A DNA stretch of 34,619 nucleotides from Gammaproteobacteria bacterium (lineage in GTDB: Bacteria; Pseudomonadota; Gammaproteobacteria; RBG-16-57-12). The position numbers and the translations under genes were made by a program. Under the pieces are notes generated by a model. That model worked only from the letters and a program-made list of their open reading frames with translations. It did not search any database and was not told the DNA's origin. The stretch is taken from assembly GCA_021647245.1 (NCBI GenBank), contig JAKIVC010000030.1:1-34619 (forward strand). The letters are read 5' to 3'. Below, piece by piece: positions 9,375-17,553 of this stretch; position 1 is the first letter of the stretch; each line of letters opens with the position of its first letter.

Positions 9375-10484
9375 CTACTCGTTTTTTTTTTGCTTAACTT
9401 TATCCAGATCCTCTTCGCTCACTCCCGGCATATCACTACGAATAAAGGCACGGAAGACAAACTCGGCAACATTAGCCACCTCTTGATCGCTCAGCACTTT
9501 ACTCCAGGCCGGCATCACACTCCCTGACAAGCCCTTATAGACAGCCTCATATATTTTGGGGCGATTCAGTGCACGACGAGAATCCGAGCTAATAAAATTA
9601 CGCGGTTTCGGGTTAATAAAGAAAGCACGGGGGCCTTGTCCGTCACCCTTCACGCCATGACAGACAAAACAGTTGCGAACAAAGATCTCCCGCCCTTCAT
9701 TAGGATCACCATAGAGTCCATTTGGAAAGGGGATTGACATAAACCGCTTGGGATCGTCAAATGCCAGCCCCGTTGAGGGGCTGTCTCGCCGAGACCCCTC
9801 CAGAATCGATTTCTCAGCCAGAACGGCCTCTACCGGCAAGCCCATTAAGGCAAGGCGGATATAGTCAACCATTGAGGAGATCTCTTGCTGGTTCAACCGC
9901 GAGCCATAGGGCATCATCGCCTTGCCTGCCCGGCCATAGGTGATTGACTCAATCATACGCTTGCGACTCAGCTCACCCTTGGTGCGATCAGTAGTAAAAT
10001 TACGCGGCGCCGTCGCCATATTGGAGCGCGTCCAGACGCCTGTCTCGCCAAAATCCCCATGGCAAACAGAGCAGTTGTCCATGTAGGTTTTCTCGCCTGC
10101 CTCCAGGTTAAGCCGTAGCTCTTCGGGAAGAGCCGCTTTTACTTCGGCGATAAAGGTATCGTATATGTAATCCGATACCTGCCTTATTTCATCACGACTC
10201 AAACGCGAATCCCAAGCAGCCATAGCGCTATTCGGACGCCCTTTTGTGGTGGAGATATAGATACGTATCGGGTCCAATTCAAATGCGCTCTGCATTGAAG
10301 TGAAATCACGGGGAGGAGGGTTTAATGTGCTGCCTCTGCCACCACCATCAATACCATGACACGAGACACAATGTTCTTGGTAAATACTCTCGCCAGTTGA
10401 AGCGGCAACAGCACTTGAAAAGCACAGCGCCAGAGCAAATAGCCCTCTAAAAAGAGCCGTAAAAAAAGTTTTATTCATCCCCAT
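9375..10484 (-). CDS. Exported tri-haem c-type cytochrome, probable N-terminal half of a hexahaem protein
   Basis: 369 residues. An Sec signal peptide (about 1-27, ending SSAVA) is followed by three haem modules with CxxCH at 39-43, 138-142 and 272-276. Each module contains a PRDF or PRNF block and a later Met-containing motif (MAAWDSRL, MMPYGSRL, VMPAWSKVL), so it is an internal repeat of mono-haem cytochrome c units. The long frame is open to 10583, but the signal peptide favours ATG 10484 (AGGT upstream) or ATG 10478. The stop lies just beyond an A10 run where the frame of the next tri-haem segment begins. Presumably a periplasmic electron carrier or oxidoreductase subunit; the redox partner cannot be told from the context. 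Confidence 0.88.
   Translation of the reverse strand: MGMNKTFFTALFRGLFALALCFSSAVAASTGESIYQEHCVSCHGIDGGGRGSTLNPPPRDFTSMQSAFELDPIRIYISTTKGRPNSAMAAWDSRLSRDEIRQVSDYIYDTFIAEVKAALPEELRLNLEAGEKTYMDNCSVCHGDFGETGVWTRSNMATAPRNFTTDRTKGELSRKRMIESITYGRAGKAMMPYGSRLNQQEISSMVDYIRLALMGLPVEAVLAEKSILEGSRRDSPSTGLAFDDPKRFMSIPFPNGLYGDPNEGREIFVRNCFVCHGVKGDGQGPRAFFINPKPRNFISSDSRRALNRPKIYEAVYKGLSGSVMPAWSKVLSDQEVANVAEFVFRAFIRSDMPGVSEEDLDKVKQKKNE
9382..9391 (-). other. A10 slippery tract joining two cytochrome frames
   Basis: On the minus strand the end of the first cytochrome reads CAA AAA AAA AAC GAG TAG. It contains the heptamer A AAA AAC in the zero frame, a known -1 slip site. A -1 slip, or one extra A in the transcript, continues as AAA CGA GTA GCC into the second cytochrome frame. 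A purine-rich AAGAGGA lies about 17 bases upstream. No strong downstream hairpin is obvious. A homopolymer sequencing error or a recent indel would give the same picture. Confidence 0.5.
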
Positions 10485-10628
10485 AACTACCTGTTTATAT
10501 CCACTGATTATTCTATGTAGTAATGCTATCACAGAACAATCACTGGCAGGAAAAGCTAACCCGGGTATTTCATTAATTAACACAAAGGTCTTGCAGGATT
10601 TGGGTTTTACAAAGGGGTGAGATTACAC

Positions 10629-11057
10629 TCACTTGCGACAGGGAGGCGCTTTACAATTTTCAATAATAGATAGCTGCCCAACACCAAAATCCTGGCCAAG
10701 GCGGGTTAATAGCTGCTGATAACAGCGGGAAGCGTAAGCGGAGAAATTTGTCTCAGACCACTCATTCAGCTCAACCCTCAGCTGGCCACCCCCCTCAAGG
10801 CTTAAACGCAGATCCATGGCACTCAAATTATTGCGAATCAAATATACTCGCTGCTGGCCCGTGCCGGTAATCGACATCGTGGCACTTCTTTTAGAGAAGC
10901 AGCCATCACGATGGCGCCGCAACGCTGCAACGGTGCGCTTCAGTTGGACAGCATTTTCACTGCTAAACCCGCTGTTGACGGTAACCACCGACTTTGTAGA
11001 GTAACTACATGCCGAGAGCAAAAACAGAGAAAAAAACAGGCCCCATACCAAGCGCAC
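10629..11057 (-). CDS. Small predicted lipoprotein of unknown function
   Basis: 142 residues from GTG 11057, which has GGGAG eight bases upstream; a GTG at 11072 would add five residues and lacks a ribosome site. The N-terminus is a lipoprotein signal peptide ending LLSAC, so the mature protein starts at that Cys, followed by Ser-Tyr-Ser, which suggests outer-membrane sorting. The mature part holds four further cysteines (two in the final ENCKAPPCRK), possibly disulphide-bonded in the periplasm. I do not recognise a family. It is in line with the cytochrome genes, 144 bases upstream of the first, and divergent from darP. Confidence 0.7.
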   Translation of the reverse strand: MRLVWGLFFSLFLLSACSYSTKSVVTVNSGFSSENAVQLKRTVAALRRHRDGCFSKRSATMSITGTGQQRVYLIRNNLSAMDLRLSLEGGGQLRVELNEWSETNFSAYASRCYQQLLTRLGQDFGVGQLSIIENCKAPPCRK

Positions 11058-11200
11058 AACTAAAGCTCCCACATCAACACACTTATTCTATTATAGGACA
11101 ATAATCTAACGGGCGAATTCCCCACCCCTAAATTGCGAGTACACTCTGCAACGCCCACGGGTTAGAATGCAGGAATACAGATCATAACCACGGTACCCAT

Positions 11201-11722
11201 ATGAGTGATTATTTCGACGATGACGCGCTGGATGGTGAGGATATTAAAAGCAGATCCGAACTAAAGCGTGAAGTACAGGCACTACAGTCACTTGGCAGAT
11301 TACTCACTAAGTTGCCCGCAGCGCAACTCGACAGCATGAGTTTACCTGAAAACCTGCGCGGTGCACTCGCCGATTATCAGCGCTTCACATCACGCGCCGC
11401 CATGAAACGTCAGTTGCTCTATATTGGCAGGGTCATGCGTAACATTGACCCCGAACCGATCAAGCAGGCTCACCAACGCTTGCTCAACCAAGACCACAAA
11501 GTCAACGCCCACTTTCACCGACTGGAAAAATGGCGTGATCGTTTATTGAGTGAAGGTGATAGCGCACTCACAGAGCTCATCGACGAAGCCCCCGGAATCG
11601 ATGCACAACAGGTGCGCCAAATGATTCGAAGTGCACAACGTGAAGCCAGCCAAAACAGACCGCCCAAAAGCGCCCGAGCCATTTTTCAGTATTTGAAAGG
11701 GGCGCTAAAGAGTGATGGTTAA
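11201..11722 (+). CDS. darP: Ribosome biogenesis factor DarP (YjgA, DUF615)
   Basis: 173 residues matching the YjgA/DarP family, which binds late 50S ribosomal precursors and promotes peptidyl-transferase-centre maturation. Diagnostic stretches are KSRSELKREVQALQSLG (residues 16-32), LPENLRGALADY near 48 and the helical, basic C-terminal half ending PPKSARAIFQYLK. The length is usual for the family. The gene begins at an ATG in CATATG with a poor ribosome site. In many gammaproteobacteria darP sits beside pmbA; here it is followed instead by hairpins and a MITE-like repeat, suggesting local rearrangement. Confidence 0.93.
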   Translation: MSDYFDDDALDGEDIKSRSELKREVQALQSLGRLLTKLPAAQLDSMSLPENLRGALADYQRFTSRAAMKRQLLYIGRVMRNIDPEPIKQAHQRLLNQDHKVNAHFHRLEKWRDRLLSEGDSALTELIDEAPGIDAQQVRQMIRSAQREASQNRPPKSARAIFQYLKGALKSDG

Positions 11723-11822
11723 GCGGCTAGTTGAAGCACTATCAAAGGAGTCGCCAGCTGATCGACAAAGTGCTCTTGCATTCGCGTGCAGAGCCGGTGT
11801 TGATACCGGGAGAGATTCCTGA
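11715..11822 (+). CDS. Possible 35-residue ORF overlapping the darP stop
   Basis: An ATG inside the last codons of darP (ATGGTTAA overlap) opens a 35-residue frame beginning MVKRLVEAL and ending at a TGA inside the first arm of the hairpin at 11819-11848. The start overlap would allow translational coupling, but no ribosome site, domain or homologue is recognised. It could be the remnant of a gene cut off by rearrangement, or chance. Confidence 0.2.
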   Translation: MVKRLVEALSKESPADRQSALAFACRAGVDTGRDS

Positions 11823-11848
11823 CTCCCACGGCCACCCGTGGGAGTCAG
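11819..11848. repeat. Perfect 12-bp hairpin downstream of darP
   Basis: CTGACTCCCACG (11819-11830), a 6-base loop and CGTGGGAGTCAG (11837-11848) form a perfect GC-rich stem 97 bases after darP. No T run follows on either strand, so it is not a standard intrinsic terminator, though it could block 3' exonucleases or be part of the adjacent repeat cluster. The gene-free stretch 11723-12084 consists of this hairpin, the MITE-like element, a stray repeat end and a second hairpin. Confidence 0.6.
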
Positions 11849-11852
11849 AAGC

Positions 11853-12019
11853 CTAGGAGGCTGTCGGACTTAGGTGATCGTAGCGAGGGAAAGCCATTTT
11901 GAGTCCATTTTTTTGATCGTTTGAGGCGAATATTGGGCATATTTAACGAAAATGATCGGATAAATGGGCCGAGATGACTTTTCCGCAGTCGATTCACCCT
12001 AAGTCTGACAGCCTCCTAG
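11853..12019. mobile_element. MITE-like element with 22-bp terminal inverted repeats
   Basis: The left end CTAGGAGGCTGTCGGACTTAGG (11853-11874) is matched in inverted orientation at 11998-12019 with one mismatch, and the match extends imperfectly inward (TGATCG / CGATTCA). The element is about 167 bases long and encodes no protein. The outermost CTAG at each end may be a 4-bp target duplication, as made by some IS5-family elements, or part of the repeat itself. This is the structure of a non-autonomous miniature transposable element. Family assignment is inference. Confidence 0.7.
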
Positions 12020-12033
12020 GACCACCTCAGTTC

Positions 12034-12072
12034 GACAGCCTCCTTCCTAAAGCGGTGTGAGCGCTTTAGGAA
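12034..12072. repeat. Solo repeat end plus 11-bp perfect hairpin
   Basis: GACAGCCTCC at 12034-12043 repeats the right end of the MITE-like element (12007-12016), 27 bases away and in the same orientation. It abuts a perfect stem, TTCCTAAAGCG (12044-12054) / CGCTTTAGGAA (12062-12072), with a 7-base loop. The hairpin ends 12 bases beyond the ycgL stop and could terminate minus-strand transcription, but there is no T run on that strand. Confidence 0.5.
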
Positions 12073-12084
12073 AATTTCCGTTAT

Positions 12085-12363
12085 TTATGACTTCTGGCGC
12101 TCGTAGCTGCCTACTTTTACATTCAATACTTCATGTTTTGGCGGCATTTGCAGAAAAAATCCTTGCGCTTCAATTTGTGTCAATATCTCTTCGGCATTAC
12201 CGTTTGCCAGTTTGCTTTCCAGGGTGATTTCAATCTCCATTGCCAGGACAAATTCGCCCATTAATCGTTTGATGGTATCGGGTATCGGGTCAAAATTATT
12301 CGCTTCGGCGAGATAAATATAGTGGTCTTCTCGGCGCTTTCCACGGTAGATGCTGCATTTCAT
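12085..12363 (-). CDS. ycgL: YcgL domain-containing protein
   Basis: 92-residue cytoplasmic protein of the YcgL family, recognised from MKCSIYRGKRREDHYIYLA at the N-terminus and the EILTQIEAQGFFLQMPP block at about 68-84. The biochemical function is not established. The frame is open to 12429, overlapping the upstream gene, but the ATG at 12363 gives the conserved start and has AGGA upstream. It lies 19 bases downstream of the outer-membrane barrel gene and probably forms a unit with it and mfd. Confidence 0.9.
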   Translation of the reverse strand: MKCSIYRGKRREDHYIYLAEANNFDPIPDTIKRLMGEFVLAMEIEITLESKLANGNAEEILTQIEAQGFFLQMPPKHEVLNVKVGSYERQKS

Positions 12364-12382
12364 GGTGATAATCCTATCTAAA

Positions 12383-13084
12383 CTAAAATTGGTGTGAGAA
12401 AAAAAGTGCCGCGCCGCGTTGTGCTCCACTACGGGCGATTAATTCAATGCGGCCATTGTGGCTGGTTTTGTAACCTATCGAAGCATAACTCCCGCTGTTG
12501 TTGAGGCTGTTAAAACGCTGGTTACTGCTCTGGCTGCTGGTATTGGTTGTGAGAGTACGTTGTTCGGTTCCCTCTATTCGTGCGAAGAATTTCCCTAGGG
12601 AGAAGCGCAAGGCAGCTCTGTTTATAATAAGGCCTAACTCGGCATTTAGGTCGTGCCAGCTGAGGGTGGTAGCGGTTGTGGTTTGATCACCCTTCAGTCG
12701 ATTGTAGCTATAAGCAAGCGACCAGTGCAGTTCGAACTGGCGGGGTTGGTGTTGTGGTTTTCGCAGCTGAATGCCTACAAATTGACCTGAAGGTAAGGTG
12801 CCCGAAGCCCAGAGCTGATCATCATGGGAGGCGTTCAGGTAGCCAATGTGTAGCCCGCCCTGTAGCCACTGATAGGGTGATTCGTAGGCGGTTAATTTTA
12901 GTCGCTGCGTCTGTATTGTGCTTTGATTGGTGTTGGCCTGATGCTGTAGCTGCTGCCTGTAATTCTCGATGGAGAGGCTGATCTCAGCACCGGGTCTGAG
13001 ATAGCTGCTCTCATCAAATGCCGATGCCGTGGAGGTAATGCCAAAGCCTGTAATCAGTGTGCAGAGTATCTTGCCATATTTCAT
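12383..13084 (-). CDS. Predicted outer-membrane beta-barrel protein
   Basis: 233 residues. A signal peptide (about 1-22, cut after STASA) is followed by alternating polar/hydrophobic strands throughout, such as WLQGGLHIGYL, QFVGIQLRKP, FELHWSLAYSYNRL and ASIGYKTSHNGRIELIARSG, and the last residue is phenylalanine (FFSHQF), the signal recognised by the BAM machinery. Probably an 8- to 10-stranded barrel; no specific family is recognised. The ATG lies five bases beyond the mfd stop, and its GGAGGAG ribosome site overlaps the last mfd codons, so translation is likely coupled to mfd. That partnership has no obvious functional reason. Confidence 0.8.
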   Translation of the reverse strand: MKYGKILCTLITGFGITSTASAFDESSYLRPGAEISLSIENYRQQLQHQANTNQSTIQTQRLKLTAYESPYQWLQGGLHIGYLNASHDDQLWASGTLPSGQFVGIQLRKPQHQPRQFELHWSLAYSYNRLKGDQTTTATTLSWHDLNAELGLIINRAALRFSLGKFFARIEGTEQRTLTTNTSSQSSNQRFNSLNNSGSYASIGYKTSHNGRIELIARSGAQRGAALFFSHQF

Positions 13085-13089
13085 GTTGG

Positions 13090-16000
13090 CTACTCCTCCA
13101 GTGTTGAGAGTAGTTTGTCCACTGCCGCAATACGGTCAGCCACCTCAACCAGTGGCTGAATTATTTTAAGCCGTTGCTGGGGGTCAAGCTGATAGCGCTG
13201 TGCTTGCGACTGAATCAGTTGGATGATTTTAATGGGATCAATGTTGGGTTTTTCATCAAATGTGATGCGTCCACCGCCTGCTCCCATTTCTATTTTTTGA
13301 ATTCCCATTGGGGTGGCTTTCAGCTTTAGTTTGGTGATGTTAAATAGGTTTTTAAGTTGTTCTGGCAGTAGTCCAAAACGGTCGATCATCTCCACTTGAA
13401 GCTCGCGCAGGGAGGCCAGGCTGCTGGCACTGGCGATACGTTTGTACATCATCAGGCGATTATGAACATCGGGCAGGTAGTCATCCGGAATCAGGGTTGG
13501 GGCTCCAATATCAATCTCGGCACCGTGGTCCAAGGGGCGCTCTAAGTCGGGCTGGCGTCCCTCTTTTAAATCTTTGACGGCCCTGTCGAGCATATCCATG
13601 TACATGTTGTAGCCAATTTCATGCATTTGACCACTCTGGTCTTCGCCGAGCAGCTCTCCCGCGCCACGAATCTCCAAGTCGTGGGTGGCGAGGGTAAAAC
13701 CGGTGCCCAGCTCTTTGATGGACTCTAATGCCTCGATTCGCTTCCGGGCATCGGCCGTCATGCTGCGCCGAGGTGGGGTGATCAAGTAGGCGTAGGCTCG
13801 ATGGTGTGAGCGCCCAACCCGTCCGCGCAGCTGATAAAGTTGTGCCAAACCAAAGTGGTCGGCGCGGTCAATAATAATGGTGTTGGCTGTCGGAATATCG
13901 ATGCCCGTCTCAATGATGGTAGTGCAGACCAGAATATTAAAACGCTGATGGTAGAAATCTGACATGACCTGTTCCAGCTCACGTTCACGCATCTGTCCGT
14001 GGGCCACTTCAATTTTGGCCTCTGGAATCAGCTCACGGAGTTCTCGTGCGGTTTTTTCGATGGTCTCCACTTTGTTGTGTAGTAGGTAAACCTGTCCGCC
14101 ACGTTTGATTTCGCGCAGACACGCTTCCTGGATGGTCGCCTTGTTCCACTGCGTTATAAAGGTTTTAACTGAGAGGCGTTTCGCTGGTGGGGTTGCGATA
14201 ATGGAGAGGTCGCGCATGCCGGACATTGACATATTCAAGGTGCGTGGAATGGGTGTGGCAGTGAGGGTCAATATGTCCACTTCGCTGCGCATGGCTTTGA
14301 ATTGCTCTTTTTGACGCACACCAAAGCGGTGCTCCTCATCAATGACTAATAATCCCAGACGTTTGAATTTGATACTGCTTTGCAACAGTTTGTGGGTACC
14401 GATGACAATATCAACGGTGCCATCGGCCAAGCCCGCCAGTGCGGTATCGCTCTCTTTTTTCGAGCGAAAACGTGAAAGAGTCGCGACATTAATCGGCCAG
14501 TCGGCAAAACGGTCTTTGAAATTTTCAAAGTGCTGCTGTGCCAGCAAAGTAGTGGGCACCAGCACCGCCACCTGTTTTCCCGCTTGAGTGGCTAAAAAGG
14601 CCGCACGCATCGCCACTTCTGTTTTTCCAAAACCCACATCACCACAGATCAGTCGATCCATTGGCTTGGTGGAGGTCATATCATCGATAACATCCAGAAT
14701 AGCTTGCGCTTGGTCGGGGGTCTCTTCAAATGGAAATTGGGCGGTGAAGGCGTTGTAGAAGTTTTGGTCGTAGCGATATTGAAAGCCTTCGCGTGCTTCA
14801 CGTTTGGCGTAAATGGCGAGCAGCTCAGCCGCCACATCACGAATTTTCTCTTTTGCTTTTTTCTTAGCCTTCTCCCATTGGCTGCTGCCAAGTTTATGTA
14901 GCGGGGCATGTTCTGGATCTGACCCGCTGTAACGGCTAATGAGGTGCAGCGATGAGACCGGCACGTAGAGTTTGTCACTGCGGGCGTACTCGAGGGATAG
15001 AAATTCATTTTCCATGCCCCCGGCAGTGATTTTTTGTAACCCCAGGTAGCGGCCTACGCCATGATCGATGTGCACCACGGGTGAGCCGATTTGTAGCTCT
15101 GCGAGGTTATGAATCGCTTTTTCGCCTTCATTGTTACGGCGTTTACGGTGGCGGCGCTGCATAACCTGCTGGCCAAAAAGTTGTGGCTCGGTAATGACCG
15201 CAATTTGGGGTTGGTCCAGCAGCAAGCCATGCTCTAATGGCGCAATGGCGATACCAATTTTGCTTGAGTCGTTTACAAACGCCTGCCAGCTATTAAATAG
15301 CTGAGGGCGGATGTCGTATCCTTTTAGCAGTTCTAACAACGCTTCACGGCGGCCTGCGGACTCTGCGGCAAAGAGAACGCGCCCTTTAAAGTCACCCAGA
15401 AAAGCCAATAACGCTTTGGCGGGTTGTTGGCCACGGATATCGAAGGCCAACGGTGGTGGCTGCTGGGTGGCGTAGTTGAAATTACCGGCACCTTCATCAT
15501 GTTCAAAGTGCTGTATGTTGATCAGTGGTAGCTTATTGAGCCGGTTGAACAGCTCGTTGGTTTTCAGAAAGAGGTGCTGTGGTGGCAAAATAGGCCGCTC
15601 GACATCGTGGCGGCGTTGTTCATAGCGATTGGCGACTTCGGTGCCGAATGTCTCGCTAGCATCGTGTACGGCGTGATCGATGCAGGCCAATGTGTTGTCG
15701 GGCAGGTAATCAAACAGGGTGGATGTCTCATCGAAAAAGAGTGGTAAATAGTACTCAATGCCTGCGGGGGCGATGCCATTTTTAATGTCGTTGTAGAGGC
15801 TTGATCTTTGGGTGTCTCCCGCAAATTCATCTCGGTAGCGCTCGCGAAAACGCTTGATTGCCTCGGGTGTAAAAGGGAACTCTTTGGCTGGCAACAAGCG
15901 GATACTATTGACCTTGTCGATGGAGCGTTGAGTGTCAGGGTCAAAGGTGCGGATGGATTCAATTTCAATATCCATCAGGTCGATACGGTACGGTAGCTCG

Positions 16001-16545
16001 CTGCCCATGGGGAATATATCCAATACGCTACCACGCACCGCAAACTCACCATGCTCAACCACTTGGGAAACCGCACGGTAACTGCTGGCATCCAGGCGGC
16101 GGCGGAATGACTCAATCTCCAGCTTGTCGCCCACATCCAGCGTGAGGGTATTACCTTGCAAGTAGTGTTTATCGGGCAGGCGGTGGAGCAGGGTAGTGAC
16201 CGGGACAATTAATATTCCCTTGTCTAACTGGGGTAGCCGGCTCAGGGTGAGCAGGCGTTCGGAGATGATATCTTGATGGGGCGAAAACTGGTCGTAAGGG
16301 AGTGTCTCCCAGTCTGGAAAGTGGATGACGGGCTGATCGTCATGACTGCCTGCATAAAAACGGAGCGCACTCTCCAGCCGAACTGCACTGGGGGTATCTT
16401 CAGTGATGAGCAATACAAGCTGTTTTTTGGCACTCAGCGCTGCGCTGATTGCGAGCGCATCGGCACTGCCATATAAACGCCCCCAGTGGATCTTATCGCG
16501 ACTGGATTTGGGTAGTGTGGGTGTGAGTGCACTGCAATAGGGCAT
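13090..16545 (-). CDS. mfd: Transcription-repair coupling factor Mfd
   Basis: Superfamily II translocase that removes RNA polymerase stalled at DNA damage and recruits UvrA. The full-length protein of 1151 residues carries an N-terminal UvrB-like region (SHDDQPVIHFPDWETLPYD near 68-86), the RNA-polymerase-interacting domain (IGSPVVHIDHGVGRYLGL, about 485-510), the RecG-like helicase core with Walker A GDVGFGKTE (about 634-642), DEEH (about 735), TATPIPRT and QLRGRVGRS, and the C-terminal TRCF autoinhibitory domain. Start is ATG at 16545 with no strong ribosome site. Leads an apparent unit with the barrel gene and ycgL. Confidence 0.97.
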   Translation of the reverse strand: MPYCSALTPTLPKSSRDKIHWGRLYGSADALAISAALSAKKQLVLLITEDTPSAVRLESALRFYAGSHDDQPVIHFPDWETLPYDQFSPHQDIISERLLTLSRLPQLDKGILIVPVTTLLHRLPDKHYLQGNTLTLDVGDKLEIESFRRRLDASSYRAVSQVVEHGEFAVRGSVLDIFPMGSELPYRIDLMDIEIESIRTFDPDTQRSIDKVNSIRLLPAKEFPFTPEAIKRFRERYRDEFAGDTQRSSLYNDIKNGIAPAGIEYYLPLFFDETSTLFDYLPDNTLACIDHAVHDASETFGTEVANRYEQRRHDVERPILPPQHLFLKTNELFNRLNKLPLINIQHFEHDEGAGNFNYATQQPPPLAFDIRGQQPAKALLAFLGDFKGRVLFAAESAGRREALLELLKGYDIRPQLFNSWQAFVNDSSKIGIAIAPLEHGLLLDQPQIAVITEPQLFGQQVMQRRHRKRRNNEGEKAIHNLAELQIGSPVVHIDHGVGRYLGLQKITAGGMENEFLSLEYARSDKLYVPVSSLHLISRYSGSDPEHAPLHKLGSSQWEKAKKKAKEKIRDVAAELLAIYAKREAREGFQYRYDQNFYNAFTAQFPFEETPDQAQAILDVIDDMTSTKPMDRLICGDVGFGKTEVAMRAAFLATQAGKQVAVLVPTTLLAQQHFENFKDRFADWPINVATLSRFRSKKESDTALAGLADGTVDIVIGTHKLLQSSIKFKRLGLLVIDEEHRFGVRQKEQFKAMRSEVDILTLTATPIPRTLNMSMSGMRDLSIIATPPAKRLSVKTFITQWNKATIQEACLREIKRGGQVYLLHNKVETIEKTARELRELIPEAKIEVAHGQMRERELEQVMSDFYHQRFNILVCTTIIETGIDIPTANTIIIDRADHFGLAQLYQLRGRVGRSHHRAYAYLITPPRRSMTADARKRIEALESIKELGTGFTLATHDLEIRGAGELLGEDQSGQMHEIGYNMYMDMLDRAVKDLKEGRQPDLERPLDHGAEIDIGAPTLIPDDYLPDVHNRLMMYKRIASASSLASLRELQVEMIDRFGLLPEQLKNLFNITKLKLKATPMGIQKIEMGAGGGRITFDEKPNIDPIKIIQLIQSQAQRYQLDPQQRLKIIQPLVEVADRIAAVDKLLSTLEE

Positions 16546-16676
16546 GAAAGCGGCCGATTAATCAACATTTTGGGGCGGCTAGTTTAACCTAAATTTGTCC
16601 ATCCACCGAATTTAGTGGTAGTGCTAGCTAACCATCCTATCTGTTTCTACCCGAAAATGAGGGGTGGCGGTGGTGG

Positions 16677-17444
16677 CTACTCTGTCGTGTTTTCGGCGTT
16701 GGGTTGACCCATGTTGATGCTGTGGCGCATGGGTTGTGGGTTGTGTTCGATAGGCTTCTCGGCCTCTACTTCAACGCCTAGGCTTTTTAATATCTCTACC
16801 GCTTCGTTTACCTTGAGTTGGTGAGCGCTTTTAAGCAGGTGGATTGCCATCTCTTGGTCTTTGTCGACACCGTGCCCATTGAGATAAAACAGGCCAAGAT
16901 TATAGAGTGAGTTGCCGTAGGCCTTTTCTGCGCCGATTTGATACCACTTGAGCGCTTCTGCATAGCTCTGCTCGACACCCAGCCCGTTTTCATACATCGC
17001 GCCCAGGTTGTGTTGAGCGATGACGTAGTCTTGCGCCGCGGCCAGACGATACCACTCAATGGCGCGCTTGTAATCTTGTTCAACACCCAAGCCTCGGTGA
17101 TATAACCAACCAATGGTTGACTGTGATTTTGCATGGCCCTGCTCGGCTAGCGGTTGCCATGTTTGCAGAGCAGCAGAGTAGTCTTTAAACCAGTAGTGTA
17201 GCTGGCCTTTCATAAATTGACGATGTATTGGATCGGTGATTCTGCTGAGTTCTGTCTGCTCCTCTTCTTTATCCTCTACCTCTTCGCTTACTACCGGGGT
17301 GGCTGGCTGCTCTTGGGTGAGTGTGCTCTCTGTTTTTTCTGTTATATTTTCCGCCTCAGCGTGAAGTGTGCTGATGCACAGCAGTGGCAGTAAACAGAGT
17401 GCTGTTTTCAAGAAAAACGGGCGATTGGGTTGTGATGCCATCAT
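16677..17444 (-). CDS. Exported Sel1-like repeat protein
   Basis: 255 residues: signal peptide (about 1-28, ending STLHA), an acidic Glu/Thr-rich linker (30-68) and at least three Sel1/TPR-like repeats of about 36 residues (about 90-205), each with the AxxxLGxxYxxGxGVxxxxxxAxxWY pattern, then a polar tail. Such periplasmic proteins act as protein-protein scaffolds; a specific role cannot be read from the sequence. ATG codons at 17444 and 17441 are both possible; neither has a good ribosome site. The gene is flanked by mfd and ettA on the same strand, with 131- and 109-base gaps. Confidence 0.85.
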   Translation of the reverse strand: MMASQPNRPFFLKTALCLLPLLCISTLHAEAENITEKTESTLTQEQPATPVVSEEVEDKEEEQTELSRITDPIHRQFMKGQLHYWFKDYSAALQTWQPLAEQGHAKSQSTIGWLYHRGLGVEQDYKRAIEWYRLAAAQDYVIAQHNLGAMYENGLGVEQSYAEALKWYQIGAEKAYGNSLYNLGLFYLNGHGVDKDQEMAIHLLKSAHQLKVNEAVEILKSLGVEVEAEKPIEHNPQPMRHSINMGQPNAENTTE

Positions 17445-17553
17445 TTTATTTTATACCAGACCGCAGGGCGGTTGCTTGATTAGGAGACTACCCACCGTAT
17501 CGGTAAGGCTTGGTTTTTATTGAGACGGTGCAGCTACTTGTGCAAAGGCCCGA

